Assembly (NCBI GenBank): GCA_026390695.1 | Contig: JAPLFL010000120.1 | Location: forward strand, 50,209 to 114,208 | Direction of reading: 5' to 3' | DNA from: Candidatus Kapaibacterium sp. | Lineage (GTDB): Bacteria > Bacteroidota > Ignavibacteria > Kapaibacteriales > UBA2268 | Length of the DNA stretch: 64,000 nt | Part shown: piece after piece, positions 8,672 through 18,109 of the stretch | Numbering within the stretch: position 1 is the first letter of the stretch | Layout: each line of letters starts with the position of its first letter | Made by a program: the position numbers and the translations under genes | The notes under the pieces: generated by a model | What the model was told of the DNA's origin: nothing | The model's database searches: none | What the model saw: only the letters and a program-made list of their open reading frames with translations

Positions 8672-9042
8672 TGGCAAAATTAATAGACCTTAAAACCTAC
8701 ACTGATTCGAGAGGAAGCCTAACTGTTCTTGAAAAAGTTTTACCTTTTGAAATTAAAAGGATTTATTACATATACGACATCCCTTCCACCGATAAAGTCA
8801 GAGCAGGGCATCGACATATTCGTAATATACAAGCCTTGATTTGTCTCAAAGGGTACTGTGAAATACATAATAATAGCGGAAAAGTTACTGAAATTATCAA
8901 CCTTGATTCACCCGATAAATGTTTGATCCTTAATCCCGAAGATTGGCATACAATGCAAAATTTCTCAAGCGATGCTATTTTATTAGTTGCCGCTTCCGAA
9001 TATTATGATAAATCCGACTATATTGATGAGGAATATAAATGA
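8671..9042 (+). CDS. fdtA: FdtA/QdtA-type dTDP-4-dehydro-6-deoxyglucose 3,4-ketoisomerase
   Basis: This small cupin of the WxcM-like group has 123 residues, the usual length for FdtA or QdtA. It should convert dTDP-4-keto-6-deoxyglucose to the 3-keto isomer. The active-site histidines are in RAGHRH (H47 and H49). The N-terminal [10 protein letters not shown] and the [12 protein letters not shown] strand fit the family. FdtA and QdtA differ in the C-4 configuration of the product, which I cannot decide from sequence. The gene overlaps both neighbours by a few bases and pairs with the aminotransferase downstream. Confidence 0.85.
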   Translation: MAKLIDLKTYTDSRGSLTVLEKVLPFEIKRIYYIYDIPSTDKVRAGHRHIRNIQALICLKGYCEIHNNSGKVTEIINLDSPDKCLILNPEDWHTMQNFSSDAILLVAASEYYDKSDYIDEEYK

Positions 9043-10124
9043 TCGAATACGAAAATCTTAACAAATCGAATCAGTTATTTTTTGAAGAATACAAGTCGGT
9101 TTTTGAAAAATTCCTTGATTCCGGTTATTTTATCTTAGGGAATTTCGTCAAACAATTCGAGTTGGAATTTGCAAATTTTATAAATTCAAATTATTGCATC
9201 GGAGTTGCTTCCGGACTTGATGCTTTGATTCTTGCACTTAAAGCGCTTGATTTACCGCCTGATTCAGAAGTGATTGTACCTTCTAATACTTATATTGCAA
9301 CAATTTTATCCATAATTCAGTCGGGTTTACAACCAGTTTTAGTTGAACCAGACTTAAAAACTTACAATATTGATCCAAGTCGAATCGAAGAAAAAATAAA
9401 TTTTAGAACGAAAGCACTGTTGATTGTTCATTTATATGGGAAATCATGTGATATGGACGATATTCTAAATATTTGCAATAAATATAATTTAAAGCTAATT
9501 GAAGATTGTGCTCAGTCACATGGTGCTTTATATAAAGAAAAGACAACCGGCTCCTTCGGCGATTTAGCTGCATTCAGTTTTTATCCTACAAAAAATCTTG
9601 GCGCTCTCGGTGATGCAGGTGCAATTGTTACTTCAAGCTCTGAATATGATGTTTTACTAAGGACATTAAGGAATTATGGATCTAAAATTAAATATTATAA
9701 TGAATTAGTCGGTTATAATTCTCGTTTGGATGAGATTCAGGCTGCGTTTCTTTCAATTAAATTGAAAAAGATTGATTTTATCAATAATCATAAAAGAACA
9801 TTAGCGACGTTATATCTTGATGGATTGAAGGAAGATTTTATAAAACCTGTAATAAATGATGATTATTATGATGTTTATCATATTTTTAATGTCAGGCATG
9901 AGAAAAGAGATTTGTTAAAAGGTTATTTATATAATAATGGCATTAAAACTGAGATTCATTATCCGCTTCCACCTCATAAACAAAAAGCAATGAAAGATAT
10001 TATCCGTCCTGATGATTATTCTATCTCCGAACTAATTCATTCAACAACTCTTAGTTTGCCGATTTCCTTCTTTCATACCGAAACTGAGATTTATCAGATA
10101 ATTGAAATCATGAATAAATTCTGA
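9039..10124 (+). CDS. fdtB: DegT/DnrJ/EryC1 sugar aminotransferase (FdtB/QdtB-like)
   Basis: This PLP-dependent enzyme would aminate the 3-keto sugar made by the adjacent ketoisomerase, giving a dTDP-3-amino-3,6-dideoxyhexose. The PLP lysine is K185 in [27 protein letters not shown] (155-163) binds the cofactor and [11 protein letters not shown] (57-67) is the N-terminal phosphate-binding region. Its 361 residues are the normal length. The start overlaps the fdtA stop by 4 bp. No FdtC acetyltransferase and no RmlA/RmlB are in the window, so the pathway must be completed elsewhere or the amine left free or modified differently. Confidence 0.85.
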   Translation: MIEYENLNKSNQLFFEEYKSVFEKFLDSGYFILGNFVKQFELEFANFINSNYCIGVASGLDALILALKALDLPPDSEVIVPSNTYIATILSIIQSGLQPVLVEPDLKTYNIDPSRIEEKINFRTKALLIVHLYGKSCDMDDILNICNKYNLKLIEDCAQSHGALYKEKTTGSFGDLAAFSFYPTKNLGALGDAGAIVTSSSEYDVLLRTLRNYGSKIKYYNELVGYNSRLDEIQAAFLSIKLKKIDFINNHKRTLATLYLDGLKEDFIKPVINDDYYDVYHIFNVRHEKRDLLKGYLYNNGIKTEIHYPLPPHKQKAMKDIIRPDDYSISELIHSTTLSLPISFFHTETEIYQIIEIMNKF

Positions 10125-10195
10125 GAAAACAATGGATTTTATTATCTAAGCCCATTTCTCAAATAAGTTCAAACTCGACAGTTTATAAACTTATT

Positions 10196-10226
10196 CTTGC
10201 TCTCAAACTCCGGCTTTGGGAGCAAG
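10196..10226. terminator. hairpin between convergent genes
   Basis: The arms CTTGCTC and GAGCAAG pair over 7 bp; after a T-G wobble, CAAA pairs with TTTG, leaving a 7-nt loop. The hairpin sits between the end of the + strand glycan cluster and the end of the - strand lipoprotein gene, where a shared terminator would be expected. No clear T-run follows on either strand, so it may be weak or only a transcript-stabilising structure. Confidence 0.4.
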
Positions 10227-10341
10227 AAGTAAAACTCTTTCACATTTAAGGAACAATAAATACCATAAAATTTGAATTCCTGTTTTTATTGCCCTGATAA
10301 ATAATATCCTTTGAACCATTATCGGAATTATAAATTGCACA

Positions 10342-11013
10342 TTAACTGCCCTGACTTACAAATGCATAAGCGCTATCTCCGGTTTTAAAGCCGGCATCAG
10401 TTAATATTTGCTTTGATATGAAAATTGCATTTGTCCGGTCACTTTTGCTATCTGTATAGACTTGCATATTAAATTCAGGAATTTCCCACTGATAAAAATC
10501 CTTGGTTTTGTTAATACTTACAAAGTATGCGGCATTATTTAATTTATTGTATTTAAATCCGACAAATGTTTGACCGTAAAGTGAACTATTTATTTCCTTA
10601 TCAATATAAGTAAAAACATTTACTAAATTTATCGGATCGTCAATCAATTTTTGCATCGTCAACATAGTGCACTTGCTTACAGTTTTATGCTGCAATGGAA
10701 TATTTGATGTGGTCATAAACACATTTTCGCCAAGGAAATATAATCCGAAAATAGCGGTAGAATCGTACCCTGTTTTTGAAAAATAAATATCATAGGTGCC
10801 AATAGGGAGATTCTGTATGTTGAATTTTCCGTTAGCGTCAGTGAGATAAGTTTGGCTTATTCCCTTGACTTCCACTTTCACACCGGACAGGTTATTGCCG
10901 GCATCATCGCTAATCTGTCCCATCAGATCGCCGGTTTTACCGTTTAGTAGTGAATTATCTTTGCAAGATGAAATTAGCATGATTGCTATAAAAATCATAA
11001 ATAAGTTTTTCAT
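10342..11013 (-). CDS. lipoprotein with one carboxypeptidase-regulatory-like domain
   Basis: The signal peptide MKNLFMIFIAIMLISSC ends in a lipobox (LISSC), so lipidation at C17 is expected. Residues about 30-95 (GDLMGQISDDAGNNLSGVKV, DANGKFNIQNLPIGTY, FSKTGYDS) are a typical CarboxypepD_reg-like beta-sandwich. The C-terminal 110 residues are unassigned. A good Shine-Dalgarno sequence, TAGGAG, lies 5 nt before the ATG. It probably sits in the outer membrane or on the surface. The domain is related to those repeated in the lipoprotein at 18110. Confidence 0.8.
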   Translation of the reverse strand: MKNLFMIFIAIMLISSCKDNSLLNGKTGDLMGQISDDAGNNLSGVKVEVKGISQTYLTDANGKFNIQNLPIGTYDIYFSKTGYDSTAIFGLYFLGENVFMTTSNIPLQHKTVSKCTMLTMQKLIDDPINLVNVFTYIDKEINSSLYGQTFVGFKYNKLNNAAYFVSINKTKDFYQWEIPEFNMQVYTDSKSDRTNAIFISKQILTDAGFKTGDSAYAFVSQGS

Positions 11014-11063
11014 GTGGACTCCTATATTTATTAAATAAACGAAACATTAATCAAGTTATAATT

Positions 11064-11089
11064 AGCCGTGAAAGTTAGCTCTCACGGCT
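11064..11089. terminator. 8-bp perfect hairpin with A/T-rich flanks
   Basis: AGCCGTGA and TCACGGCT form a perfect 8-bp stem around a 10-nt loop, flanked by AT-rich sequence on both sides. It lies downstream of the phospholipase-like gene on the - strand and upstream of the lipoprotein gene, so it most likely ends the phospholipase transcript. Confidence 0.6.
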
Positions 11090-11099
11090 TATATTTAAT

Positions 11100-11190
11100 T
11101 TATTTCACTACCATCATTTTCTTCGATTTATCCTTGGTTAACTTAACCGCTGCCGAGTGGTTACTTGGGAGCGGGAAGATTCTTATAATT
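11100..11190 (-). pseudogene. possible remnant of a T9SS C-terminal sorting domain
   Basis: Downstream of the phospholipase-like gene and in a different frame, the - strand reads RIFPLPSNHSAAVK, then LTKDKSKKMMVVK and a stop at 11100. An ending such as KMMVVK is common for type A T9SS C-terminal domains, although only the last strand would be left. The neighbouring gene already has its own complete C-terminal domain, so this would be a leftover of another cargo gene. The match is short and could be chance. Confidence 0.3.
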
Positions 11191-11196
11191 ACTCTA

Positions 11197-13350
11197 TTAT
11201 CTTGAAATAATGGCTTTCGCTGTTGTTCTGCCGCTTGGAGAAATCAGTCGGTAGAAATATGATCCCTCTGTAAGACAAGAAGCATCGTGCTTGGCTTTAA
11301 ATGTGCCAGGCGGATGTTTGGGATTATTAACAATATCTTTAATAAAATTTCCGGAATTGTCATATACAGATATTCTGACTCTCCCTTCTTTCTCAACTTT
11401 ATATTCAAGTTCAACCAGACTTTGGGATGGGTTGGGATAAGATTTAACCCAATCCGTATTTCCCCTTGAAGGTAAAATTATTGCTTTGTAATCTGACCTA
11501 TAAATTACGGCTGTAGTATCACGAACTTTTAATTGAAAATAAAAACTACTATCACTGATTAAAACCATTGAAGGAATAGTATCAGGATATTCAAAAATTC
11601 TAACCGTATCCATATAAGTCCACAATGTAGAATCAGGACTGAAAACTTGATCAGGATAAGGCATTGACTGGCCTTCCCGAAGATGAAAATTAATTTCATG
11701 AAAGGGACGTGCAATTACTGTATCTGCAATTGTATCATGGTAAATATAATTCGGATCATGGATATTTATATCAATCATATCATAAACAGTTGATTCTTCC
11801 ATTAACTGATTCGATTTTTCCTTATTGATCGGTTTTTGTATTATTGGTGATGAGTTGAGACATTGATATGATCTATAAACATCGCAGCCACTGGTATTGG
11901 GAACAATGTGTACATCACAGCCATTTTCCAAAAGAGATCCATCTTTTAACAAAATCTCTTTCGAAGCAATTAGTTCTGCTTTTGCTGTATTTTTAATCGT
12001 ATAATTTCCTTGGGAGAGTGCATCTGATAAGTGAGGATTAACATTTTTGCCAACAATAACCTTTTCAACTGCAGAAAACTTTGGGCGATTATTTATCGGA
12101 GAACTGTTTAAAACACTTGGAATACCATAGAAGATATCGTTCTGCAAATATATCTCATTCGGACATGGCACCAAACCTGCCCTGATACAAAACCAATAAA
12201 GAAGAGTCGCTTGAGTTCTAATATAGTAGTTCATTAGTATATCAGCTTGTTGATTTATATGAGTATCTGAGTACTCATTTTCGGGTGCTCCGAGTTCATT
12301 ATATTTGGCAGTGAGGAATGGGGTTGCTCCTTTTGGTAGATTAATGTTTCCTCCATTCCTTAGAGGAAAATTTGTTTGATCAAACCAATTAGAAAAATGA
12401 TCTGTGAGCTGATTCAATTGATAGAACATATAAAAAAAAGCCTGGTCATCAGGCATTGAGAATACTTCATTTAATAAACCGCCAGTTCGACGAGATGTGA
12501 TAGCTGTTCTCAAAATAGCTGGGAAATCAGAATACCTTATATAATCGCAATCGTCATATTGATCTCCATTATTCCCTGACCAAATTTCATATTTATCTCC
12601 CTGATAAATATTACATACATGTGGACGAATATGGACATGTATTGGTATTGAATTATCACATAAAAGATGAGCTATCCGACCAAGTATAATAAATGCATCA
12701 GCTAATCTTTTATCCAATGGAAGTTCAAGCCAACGAGATACATCTTTTTGTCCTCCCCATGTTAATATTAATCTTTTGAACCATAAATCATCATTTACTA
12801 ATCCAAATAAACTATTGTAGTGATATTCTCGGTTAGAAGAAGCATACCAATTTGATTTTTCCTGAACTGTACCCAAATCATAATAAACAGTATTATGCTT
12901 TGTTGAACAGTGGGCATCATCATCTCTGCCGAACATATAACGATATGCTTTATCGAATGCGTTCTCATATACATAAGGCCATGAGGGGAAATCGATATTT
13001 TTATCAAAATCCCTGTTGTCTCCTTGCCAGAAATGTGTAATTGCTTCCGACCAACCTGACCATATGCTATATTGCCATTTCGGGTCATACTGATCTTCCA
13101 GCCAAGCACCATAAGCAAAGTTGCCATCAGTCGAATATAAAAATGGGAATCTCTCTTGGTTATATCTAGGATAATTGTATAAATCTTGTATTCCCAAATA
13201 ATCTTCAATCTGAGGCAGACTTCCTATATCATTTAAAAGGAATTTGCATGATTCCATAGCCAGATGAAAATGTACCCAATTCTTGTGTGCATGACTATTT
13301 GTTACAAATAAACAAATCATTATCGTTAAAATTAAAACTATTTTTTTCAT
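11197..13350 (-). CDS. secreted zinc-dependent phospholipase C-like protein with T9SS C-terminal domain
   Basis: The signal peptide (MKKIVLILTIMICLFVTNSHA) is followed by HKNWVHFHL. A central helical segment, LGRIAHLLCDNSIPIHVH at roughly residues 226-244, resembles the zinc-ligand helix (H...D...H) of the phospholipase C/S1-P1 nuclease fold. About 320 residues of unassigned sequence follow. The last 85 residues (SYPNPSQSLVELEY to GSYFYRLISPSGRTTAKAIISR) are a T9SS type A sorting domain, so export across the outer membrane is expected. The enzyme activity is inferred from one motif region only. AAGGA lies upstream of the ATG, and the gene follows a 196-residue membrane-protein gene by 11 bp. 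Confidence 0.65.
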   Translation of the reverse strand: MKKIVLILTIMICLFVTNSHAHKNWVHFHLAMESCKFLLNDIGSLPQIEDYLGIQDLYNYPRYNQERFPFLYSTDGNFAYGAWLEDQYDPKWQYSIWSGWSEAITHFWQGDNRDFDKNIDFPSWPYVYENAFDKAYRYMFGRDDDAHCSTKHNTVYYDLGTVQEKSNWYASSNREYHYNSLFGLVNDDLWFKRLILTWGGQKDVSRWLELPLDKRLADAFIILGRIAHLLCDNSIPIHVHIRPHVCNIYQGDKYEIWSGNNGDQYDDCDYIRYSDFPAILRTAITSRRTGGLLNEVFSMPDDQAFFYMFYQLNQLTDHFSNWFDQTNFPLRNGGNINLPKGATPFLTAKYNELGAPENEYSDTHINQQADILMNYYIRTQATLLYWFCIRAGLVPCPNEIYLQNDIFYGIPSVLNSSPINNRPKFSAVEKVIVGKNVNPHLSDALSQGNYTIKNTAKAELIASKEILLKDGSLLENGCDVHIVPNTSGCDVYRSYQCLNSSPIIQKPINKEKSNQLMEESTVYDMIDINIHDPNYIYHDTIADTVIARPFHEINFHLREGQSMPYPDQVFSPDSTLWTYMDTVRIFEYPDTIPSMVLISDSSFYFQLKVRDTTAVIYRSDYKAIILPSRGNTDWVKSYPNPSQSLVELEYKVEKEGRVRISVYDNSGNFIKDIVNNPKHPPGTFKAKHDASCLTEGSYFYRLISPSGRTTAKAIISR

Positions 13351-13361
13351 TCTTTTTTCCT

Positions 13362-13952
13362 TTATAATTTATATTGAAATCCCATTTCAGGAAATGGAAA
13401 TATTCCGAAATCACCCGGAGTGACATCTAATCCCAACTTTAAATTGATTTTTTTGTTAATATATAGATTTATACCAGTTTGTATTGATGGAAACGGAACA
13501 TCATAGTAATGACTATATACTTGATAAAAAGGTATATAATAACAATTTATTGAAAAATACCAGAAATTGAACATATAGAAGTTTGTACTTAAATACAGCA
13601 TTTGATCTCCTAATCTAAAAATGGGGACGAATACTCCGTTTGCGACTACACCAGCGCTTAAGCTAAAAAAATCAAATATTCTCTGCTCATAACCTAATTT
13701 CAAACCAGCACACATCATACTTAGATGAACAATTGGTCCTGTAACCGGATATGTCACACGATATTCGTACGGAAGTGCCTTGAGACTATCTGCTTTCTTG
13801 GCTGATGTTCTGATTGTATCGCGGAATAGTACAGTTCCGTTTGCAGAAAATAACTCCTGTTCAACATCATCGGCTGTATAAGAATATACATCGCTTACTA
13901 ATAAAGCCATTAAACAGCCAATTACTTTTAAAATCTTCATAGATTCTTTCAT
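13362..13952 (-). CDS. small exported beta-barrel-like protein
   Basis: The 196-residue protein has an N-terminal signal-like segment (MKILKVIGCLMALLVSDVYS after four residues). Alternating hydrophobic and aromatic strands (FFSLSAGVVANGVFVPIF, YLSTNFYMFNFWYFSINCYY) suggest an outer membrane barrel of about eight strands. The start is supported by a 4-bp ATGA overlap with the upstream gene; an internal ATG at 13940 would give a shorter signal peptide. I recognise no family. It is translationally coupled to the tail-like gene upstream and followed closely by the phospholipase-like gene, so the three probably form an operon. Confidence 0.7.
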   Translation of the reverse strand: MKESMKILKVIGCLMALLVSDVYSYTADDVEQELFSANGTVLFRDTIRTSAKKADSLKALPYEYRVTYPVTGPIVHLSMMCAGLKLGYEQRIFDFFSLSAGVVANGVFVPIFRLGDQMLYLSTNFYMFNFWYFSINCYYIPFYQVYSHYYDVPFPSIQTGINLYINKKINLKLGLDVTPGDFGIFPFPEMGFQYKL

Positions 13953-15223
13953 TTTTGTTCTAAATTATCAATTCTCTTTTTAAGAGCATCATTCTCTGAT
14001 TTCAAATCAATCAAATATAAAGTGAGTTCTTGGTTTTTTTGAAGTAATTTTGCTTGTATCTCTCCTAAAGGGATCCCATTCTTTTGTACTTGTTGAGCTG
14101 ATGGCATATCTGGTAATTTTTTTTCAATTTTAATTTTTTTTGCAAGTTCTGTAATTGGCATTAATGAATAGTTTGCATCAAATACAAAATCAGCCCAATT
14201 ATCTGCAGAAGTACTAACAACAATTTCTTTTGCAAGAATTGTTCCATCGACTGAAAGTTTATATGAGTTAAAATATGCAGATGTATTTGCAACATTAGCC
14301 GATCCAATACGTACTTTGCCATCAATTACTAATTTGTGATTAGGATTGGCATCTCCTATTCCCACATTACCATTTCGTAGGAAAGTTATTATTGGCTTCA
14401 TAATTGTCTCATTTGAATTATCATCCTCATATCCAGGTGCATAAGTTGATGTTGAACTTTTTATTTGAAGAGAAACATCTTCAATACTCCTTTTTGCTTC
14501 TATCCAAAAAGGTACAGCACAGAAGTTATTACTGTTCAAAGCAGAACAAGTTGCATCAGTAACAGTCTGATATATCCTTATAGTAGAATGACTTGAACCT
14601 GCAATTCCTAATTTTTGGCCAGTACGAGCAAATGCTATTCTTGTTGAGTTATACCAAGGATTTAATTGAACATCGAAATTGGACAATGGATTATTATAAT
14701 CAGTTTCGAGTGAATTAAAACCGATTCCGACATAGCCCATCGGAGTGATTCTCATACATTCTCTATCAATATTTGGAGTTGCTGTCCACCATCCCCCATT
14801 AAGAACAGGAGTACCGGTTGCAAATCTCAACATACCACATTGACTTCTTGTCGAAAGGATCAAATCACGAACATTAGTGCTAGCGCTAAGTATCATATCT
14901 ATTGCATCATTATAAGGGACATTGCAAAAAGTAGATGATGATATTGGTCGATACAAATTTGTATATTGCGAATAGCTGTCATTGCGAGTTAAGGCCAAGT
15001 GTCCGATATTACCAATTTCATTCCATTGCAAACGTATCGAAGGATCACATGTCGAATTAGTACCCAAAATGTGTAATTCTTTTTGTGGAGGAAAGATATT
15101 AAGTCCCAATTGATTAAAATTTACTTGCGGTGGATTAGTGCAAGTTTGTGATAGAAGTTCCGTCTTGCTGCCCGCAACGCAGAGCAGCGCCAGTAGTGCC
15201 GAGTAAAATAATACTTGTTTCAT
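13949..15223 (-). CDS. exported protein with phage-tail-like coiled-coil C-terminus
   Basis: The signal peptide is MKQVLFYSALLALLCVAGSKTELLS. The middle of the protein contains NVGIGDANPNHKLVIDGKVRIG, the pattern of short tail-fibre-like beta repeats. The last 100 residues (LSVDGTILAKEIVV, FDANYSLMPITELAKKI, LPDMPSAQQVQKNGIPLGE, then a heptad coiled coil) match a C-terminal module common in Bacteroidota surface and tail-fibre-like proteins. That module probably trimerises the fibre. No T9SS domain is present, so the localisation route is unclear. It heads the three-gene - strand group that ends with the phospholipase-like gene. Confidence 0.7.
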   Translation of the reverse strand: MKQVLFYSALLALLCVAGSKTELLSQTCTNPPQVNFNQLGLNIFPPQKELHILGTNSTCDPSIRLQWNEIGNIGHLALTRNDSYSQYTNLYRPISSSTFCNVPYNDAIDMILSASTNVRDLILSTRSQCGMLRFATGTPVLNGGWWTATPNIDRECMRITPMGYVGIGFNSLETDYNNPLSNFDVQLNPWYNSTRIAFARTGQKLGIAGSSHSTIRIYQTVTDATCSALNSNNFCAVPFWIEAKRSIEDVSLQIKSSTSTYAPGYEDDNSNETIMKPIITFLRNGNVGIGDANPNHKLVIDGKVRIGSANVANTSAYFNSYKLSVDGTILAKEIVVSTSADNWADFVFDANYSLMPITELAKKIKIEKKLPDMPSAQQVQKNGIPLGEIQAKLLQKNQELTLYLIDLKSENDALKKRIDNLEQK

Positions 15224-15663
15224 TAGGAATAATTCCTTAAATTAATGTAACATATTGTGTGTTATTCTGTTCCTTTTTATAAATCTAACTTTCAGGTCGA
15301 GAAGAGTATAGGGAGCAGTTTTTTTTATTTTAATTTTTACAGTTCATAAATTTCATGGTCAATGATTAATGATTTTAAGTTATTGATGAATATTTTTGGC
15401 ATAATAATTGTATTAAAACTAAGGAACAATTTCGAAACTCTTGGCTTGGGTTTTGGATTTTGGGTTTTGCCAAAAATCATGCCAAACCTCAAAACTATAC
15501 AATTTTCCCAAAAGCTAAAATAAACTACACAAATATAAACAATATTTTGATAATGTCCAAATAAATTATTTTTTTATTTAATTTTTTTTTTACTTCTGGT
15601 TCCCAAGGGGAGATGTTGTGTGAAGGAGTTTGAATAAAATTAACTACTAACTTCAAACTCATC
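15224..15663. other. 440-bp intergenic region with no recognised gene
   Basis: The region is AT-rich and lies between the TPR lipoprotein gene and the tail-like gene, both on the - strand. It contains a T8 run near 15320 and a low-complexity GGGTTTTGG stretch near 15447-15470, partly mirrored by GCCAAA at 15469 and 15482. I see no open frame with a plausible start and no clear promoter motif. Confidence 0.5.
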
Positions 15664-17907
15664 CTATTTTTTGGGTTCTTTTTTCTTGTCGGCATCCGGT
15701 GGAACAAGAGGTGCTGGTTTGGTCGTATCTTTATCGTCAGAACCTCCGCCCCAGATGTTGTTTTTAAAGAAACTTTTGATTGAGTTGAGATTCACTCCGT
15801 TTATTTTTGCACTATCAACAAGCGTACCCGGATCATCCAATGCTTTTTCGAAGTTTTTAATACCGTCAGTCTTGAGCATATCGGATGGATTATCAAATTT
15901 ATTTTGAAGATTCTTCATCATCTCATCCGGCAAATTCTTCAGATTTTTCGGATCGACCTGTATTTTCTTAGGGTCGGCTATGAACGGACTGAGGGATTGT
16001 TTCCTGCCTGTATCCACAGTAAAAGGATTATTGGAAATTTTCAATCCCGAATCAATTTTTGTCTTTTTCTGAATTGAATCAGGCATAGTCTTGCCTGATC
16101 TAACAGCGGTCAAATAATCGACAGACAGACGAACATCGGCAGCATATTCGGATTTAGGGTATTTTTCTAATAATAATTTATAATAAACCAAAGCAGAATC
16201 GAATGACAATAAGTTTTTCTCATATATCCAACCGACAGAATAAAGTGCTTTAGGAGCAAGCCGGTGATTCGGATAAATTTTCCAGCAATTATTGAATTGT
16301 TTTAATGCAAAATCAAATTCTTTGTGCTTACGCAATTTATCGCCTGAACTGTAAAAATCTTCAGCACTGTCGATTACAAAATCTTTTTCGAGTTTGAGTT
16401 GAACTACAGCATCTTTTGAATATTCTGTCAGAGGATATTTTTCAATAATTGACTCATAAACCGAATTGGAGAGGTATAAATCACTTTTTCTAACGGTTCT
16501 GGCATAAGCATAAAGATAACGCGGAGCTTTTTCGTCTGACTTAGAAAAATTCTCAGATGCTTTTTTGTAGTAATAAAGAGTAGAATCTTCATTGCCGAAA
16601 AGTTCATGGGTTCTTCCTAATTCAAAAAGAGCCGCAGATAGAATCGTGAGATTAGAATCGTTCAAAGAAGTATTGGCTTTGATTTTAGCAAGAAGGGGAG
16701 TAACCGTAACAATCCCTCTGTCCCACTGATTGAGCAGATTAAACATTCTTTCGCCGGTTTTTTGAACAGTGGTTTTAGTTGCTCTTGATCTGGCGAAATA
16801 TGTTCTTGCTTCAACCCACTGATTATTTTCAAAAAGTTCCATTCCACGTTCAAATAGTACACCTGAAACAAGTGGATTACCTGTGAATGCAGAGTCAGAG
16901 GCTTTTTCCATTTTTTTCATTTCATCAAATTTTTTCTTAAGTCTGAGTTGATTTAATCTTTCTGCGGCAACATAACCGTGCCACTCGGCATTTTTAGTAT
17001 CTTCTTCGAGTGCTACTAAGATTTTGTCTGCTTCAATAAATTTCCCCAAACGGTTGAGGCATGATGCTCCATATAAACTTGCTTCAAAATCGGTTACATA
17101 ATCAGGACTATATGCTTTCACTTTTCTAAATTCAATTTCGGCTTGTTTAAAGCGACCTACACGGAATAAAATTGCAGCCAGATCAACCTGCCATCGGGCT
17201 TTTTGTTCTTCGTCATCGCTTTGTACTATTGCTTGTTTGTAAGGTTTATATGCAGCTTCAACATCACTTTGGTACAAAGCAAGTTCTGCTTGCAGTCTGA
17301 AAGCGGTTGAGAGAATATCGTAACGTTTCTTTTGCCATGCAATATCGATGGTTCGGGATAATAAAATTTTACCCTGATAAAATTTCTGTTGAATCAGATA
17401 GACTTCAGCCATCAGTAAATGAGCATCAGGAGAAAGTTCACCGGCAGGGAATTTATCAACGAGTTCGCTGCATTTAATTTGTGCGCTTCCCCATTCATTT
17501 TTATAAAAATATGCTTTAGCCATCAAAAATAAAGTACCTTCAATGTAAGTGCTCTTATAGTGCCGAGCCTGAATTTTTGACCCTTTTATAATAACCGAAT
17601 CCAATTTGACTTCCACTGGTTGTCGCTTTTGCTGGCTAATAATAAAATCCTTCATAAAGGGCGGAGTACCGGTTACTAATGCGGGAATTATATTTTTAGG
17701 CTCTGGAACAAAGGCCCGAGGAAATTGTTTCTTTACAACATTTTCCTGATAATCAAATTCATCTTCCGACTCTTTGATTAAACGATTTGCATTCCAATAT
17801 GTATTATAATAGGTTGTAAAATCATCGGTATTTTTACATGAATCCAGCAATAATGACATCCACACAGCTATTACAGCAAAGAAGCAAATTTTTTTCATAT
17901 TTTTCAT
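15664..17907 (-). CDS. TPR lipoprotein, SprE/PorW-like (possible T9SS accessory protein)
   Basis: A lipoprotein signal ends in LLLDSC (C24). Right after it comes TTYYNTYWNANRLIKESEDEF, an opening seen in SprE/PorW-type proteins of gliding and T9SS organisms (residues given as the family pattern only). From about residue 115 to 620 there are many TPR-like helix pairs (AYFYKNEWGSAQIK, KALYSVGWIYEK, ALVYYKLLLEKYPKSEYAADV). The last 120 residues are low-complexity and charged, ending DKKKEPKK. In Bacteroidota, SprE/PorW is an outer membrane lipoprotein needed for T9SS, and three likely T9SS cargo genes are in this window. The assignment is moderate; a generic TPR lipoprotein is the alternative. 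A second start (ATG at 17898) is equally good. Confidence 0.65.
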   Translation of the reverse strand: MKNMKKICFFAVIAVWMSLLLDSCKNTDDFTTYYNTYWNANRLIKESEDEFDYQENVVKKQFPRAFVPEPKNIIPALVTGTPPFMKDFIISQQKRQPVEVKLDSVIIKGSKIQARHYKSTYIEGTLFLMAKAYFYKNEWGSAQIKCSELVDKFPAGELSPDAHLLMAEVYLIQQKFYQGKILLSRTIDIAWQKKRYDILSTAFRLQAELALYQSDVEAAYKPYKQAIVQSDDEEQKARWQVDLAAILFRVGRFKQAEIEFRKVKAYSPDYVTDFEASLYGASCLNRLGKFIEADKILVALEEDTKNAEWHGYVAAERLNQLRLKKKFDEMKKMEKASDSAFTGNPLVSGVLFERGMELFENNQWVEARTYFARSRATKTTVQKTGERMFNLLNQWDRGIVTVTPLLAKIKANTSLNDSNLTILSAALFELGRTHELFGNEDSTLYYYKKASENFSKSDEKAPRYLYAYARTVRKSDLYLSNSVYESIIEKYPLTEYSKDAVVQLKLEKDFVIDSAEDFYSSGDKLRKHKEFDFALKQFNNCWKIYPNHRLAPKALYSVGWIYEKNLLSFDSALVYYKLLLEKYPKSEYAADVRLSVDYLTAVRSGKTMPDSIQKKTKIDSGLKISNNPFTVDTGRKQSLSPFIADPKKIQVDPKNLKNLPDEMMKNLQNKFDNPSDMLKTDGIKNFEKALDDPGTLVDSAKINGVNLNSIKSFFKNNIWGGGSDDKDTTKPAPLVPPDADKKKEPKK

Positions 17908-18109
17908 ATTTTTTTAACAATTTCTGTAACAAACTATATTTTTATACATTATTACTATTGATATCGTATTTTTTATTATTTTAGTTTGTTCTTTTTAGAT
18001 CGATAATTATTTTGGAATATTTGCTTAATACAAGTGTAGATACGGTTAAATTCAGAATATATTTTAAGAAACATATAAATTTATTTTTTTAATTTTTGGG
18101 GAACATTTT

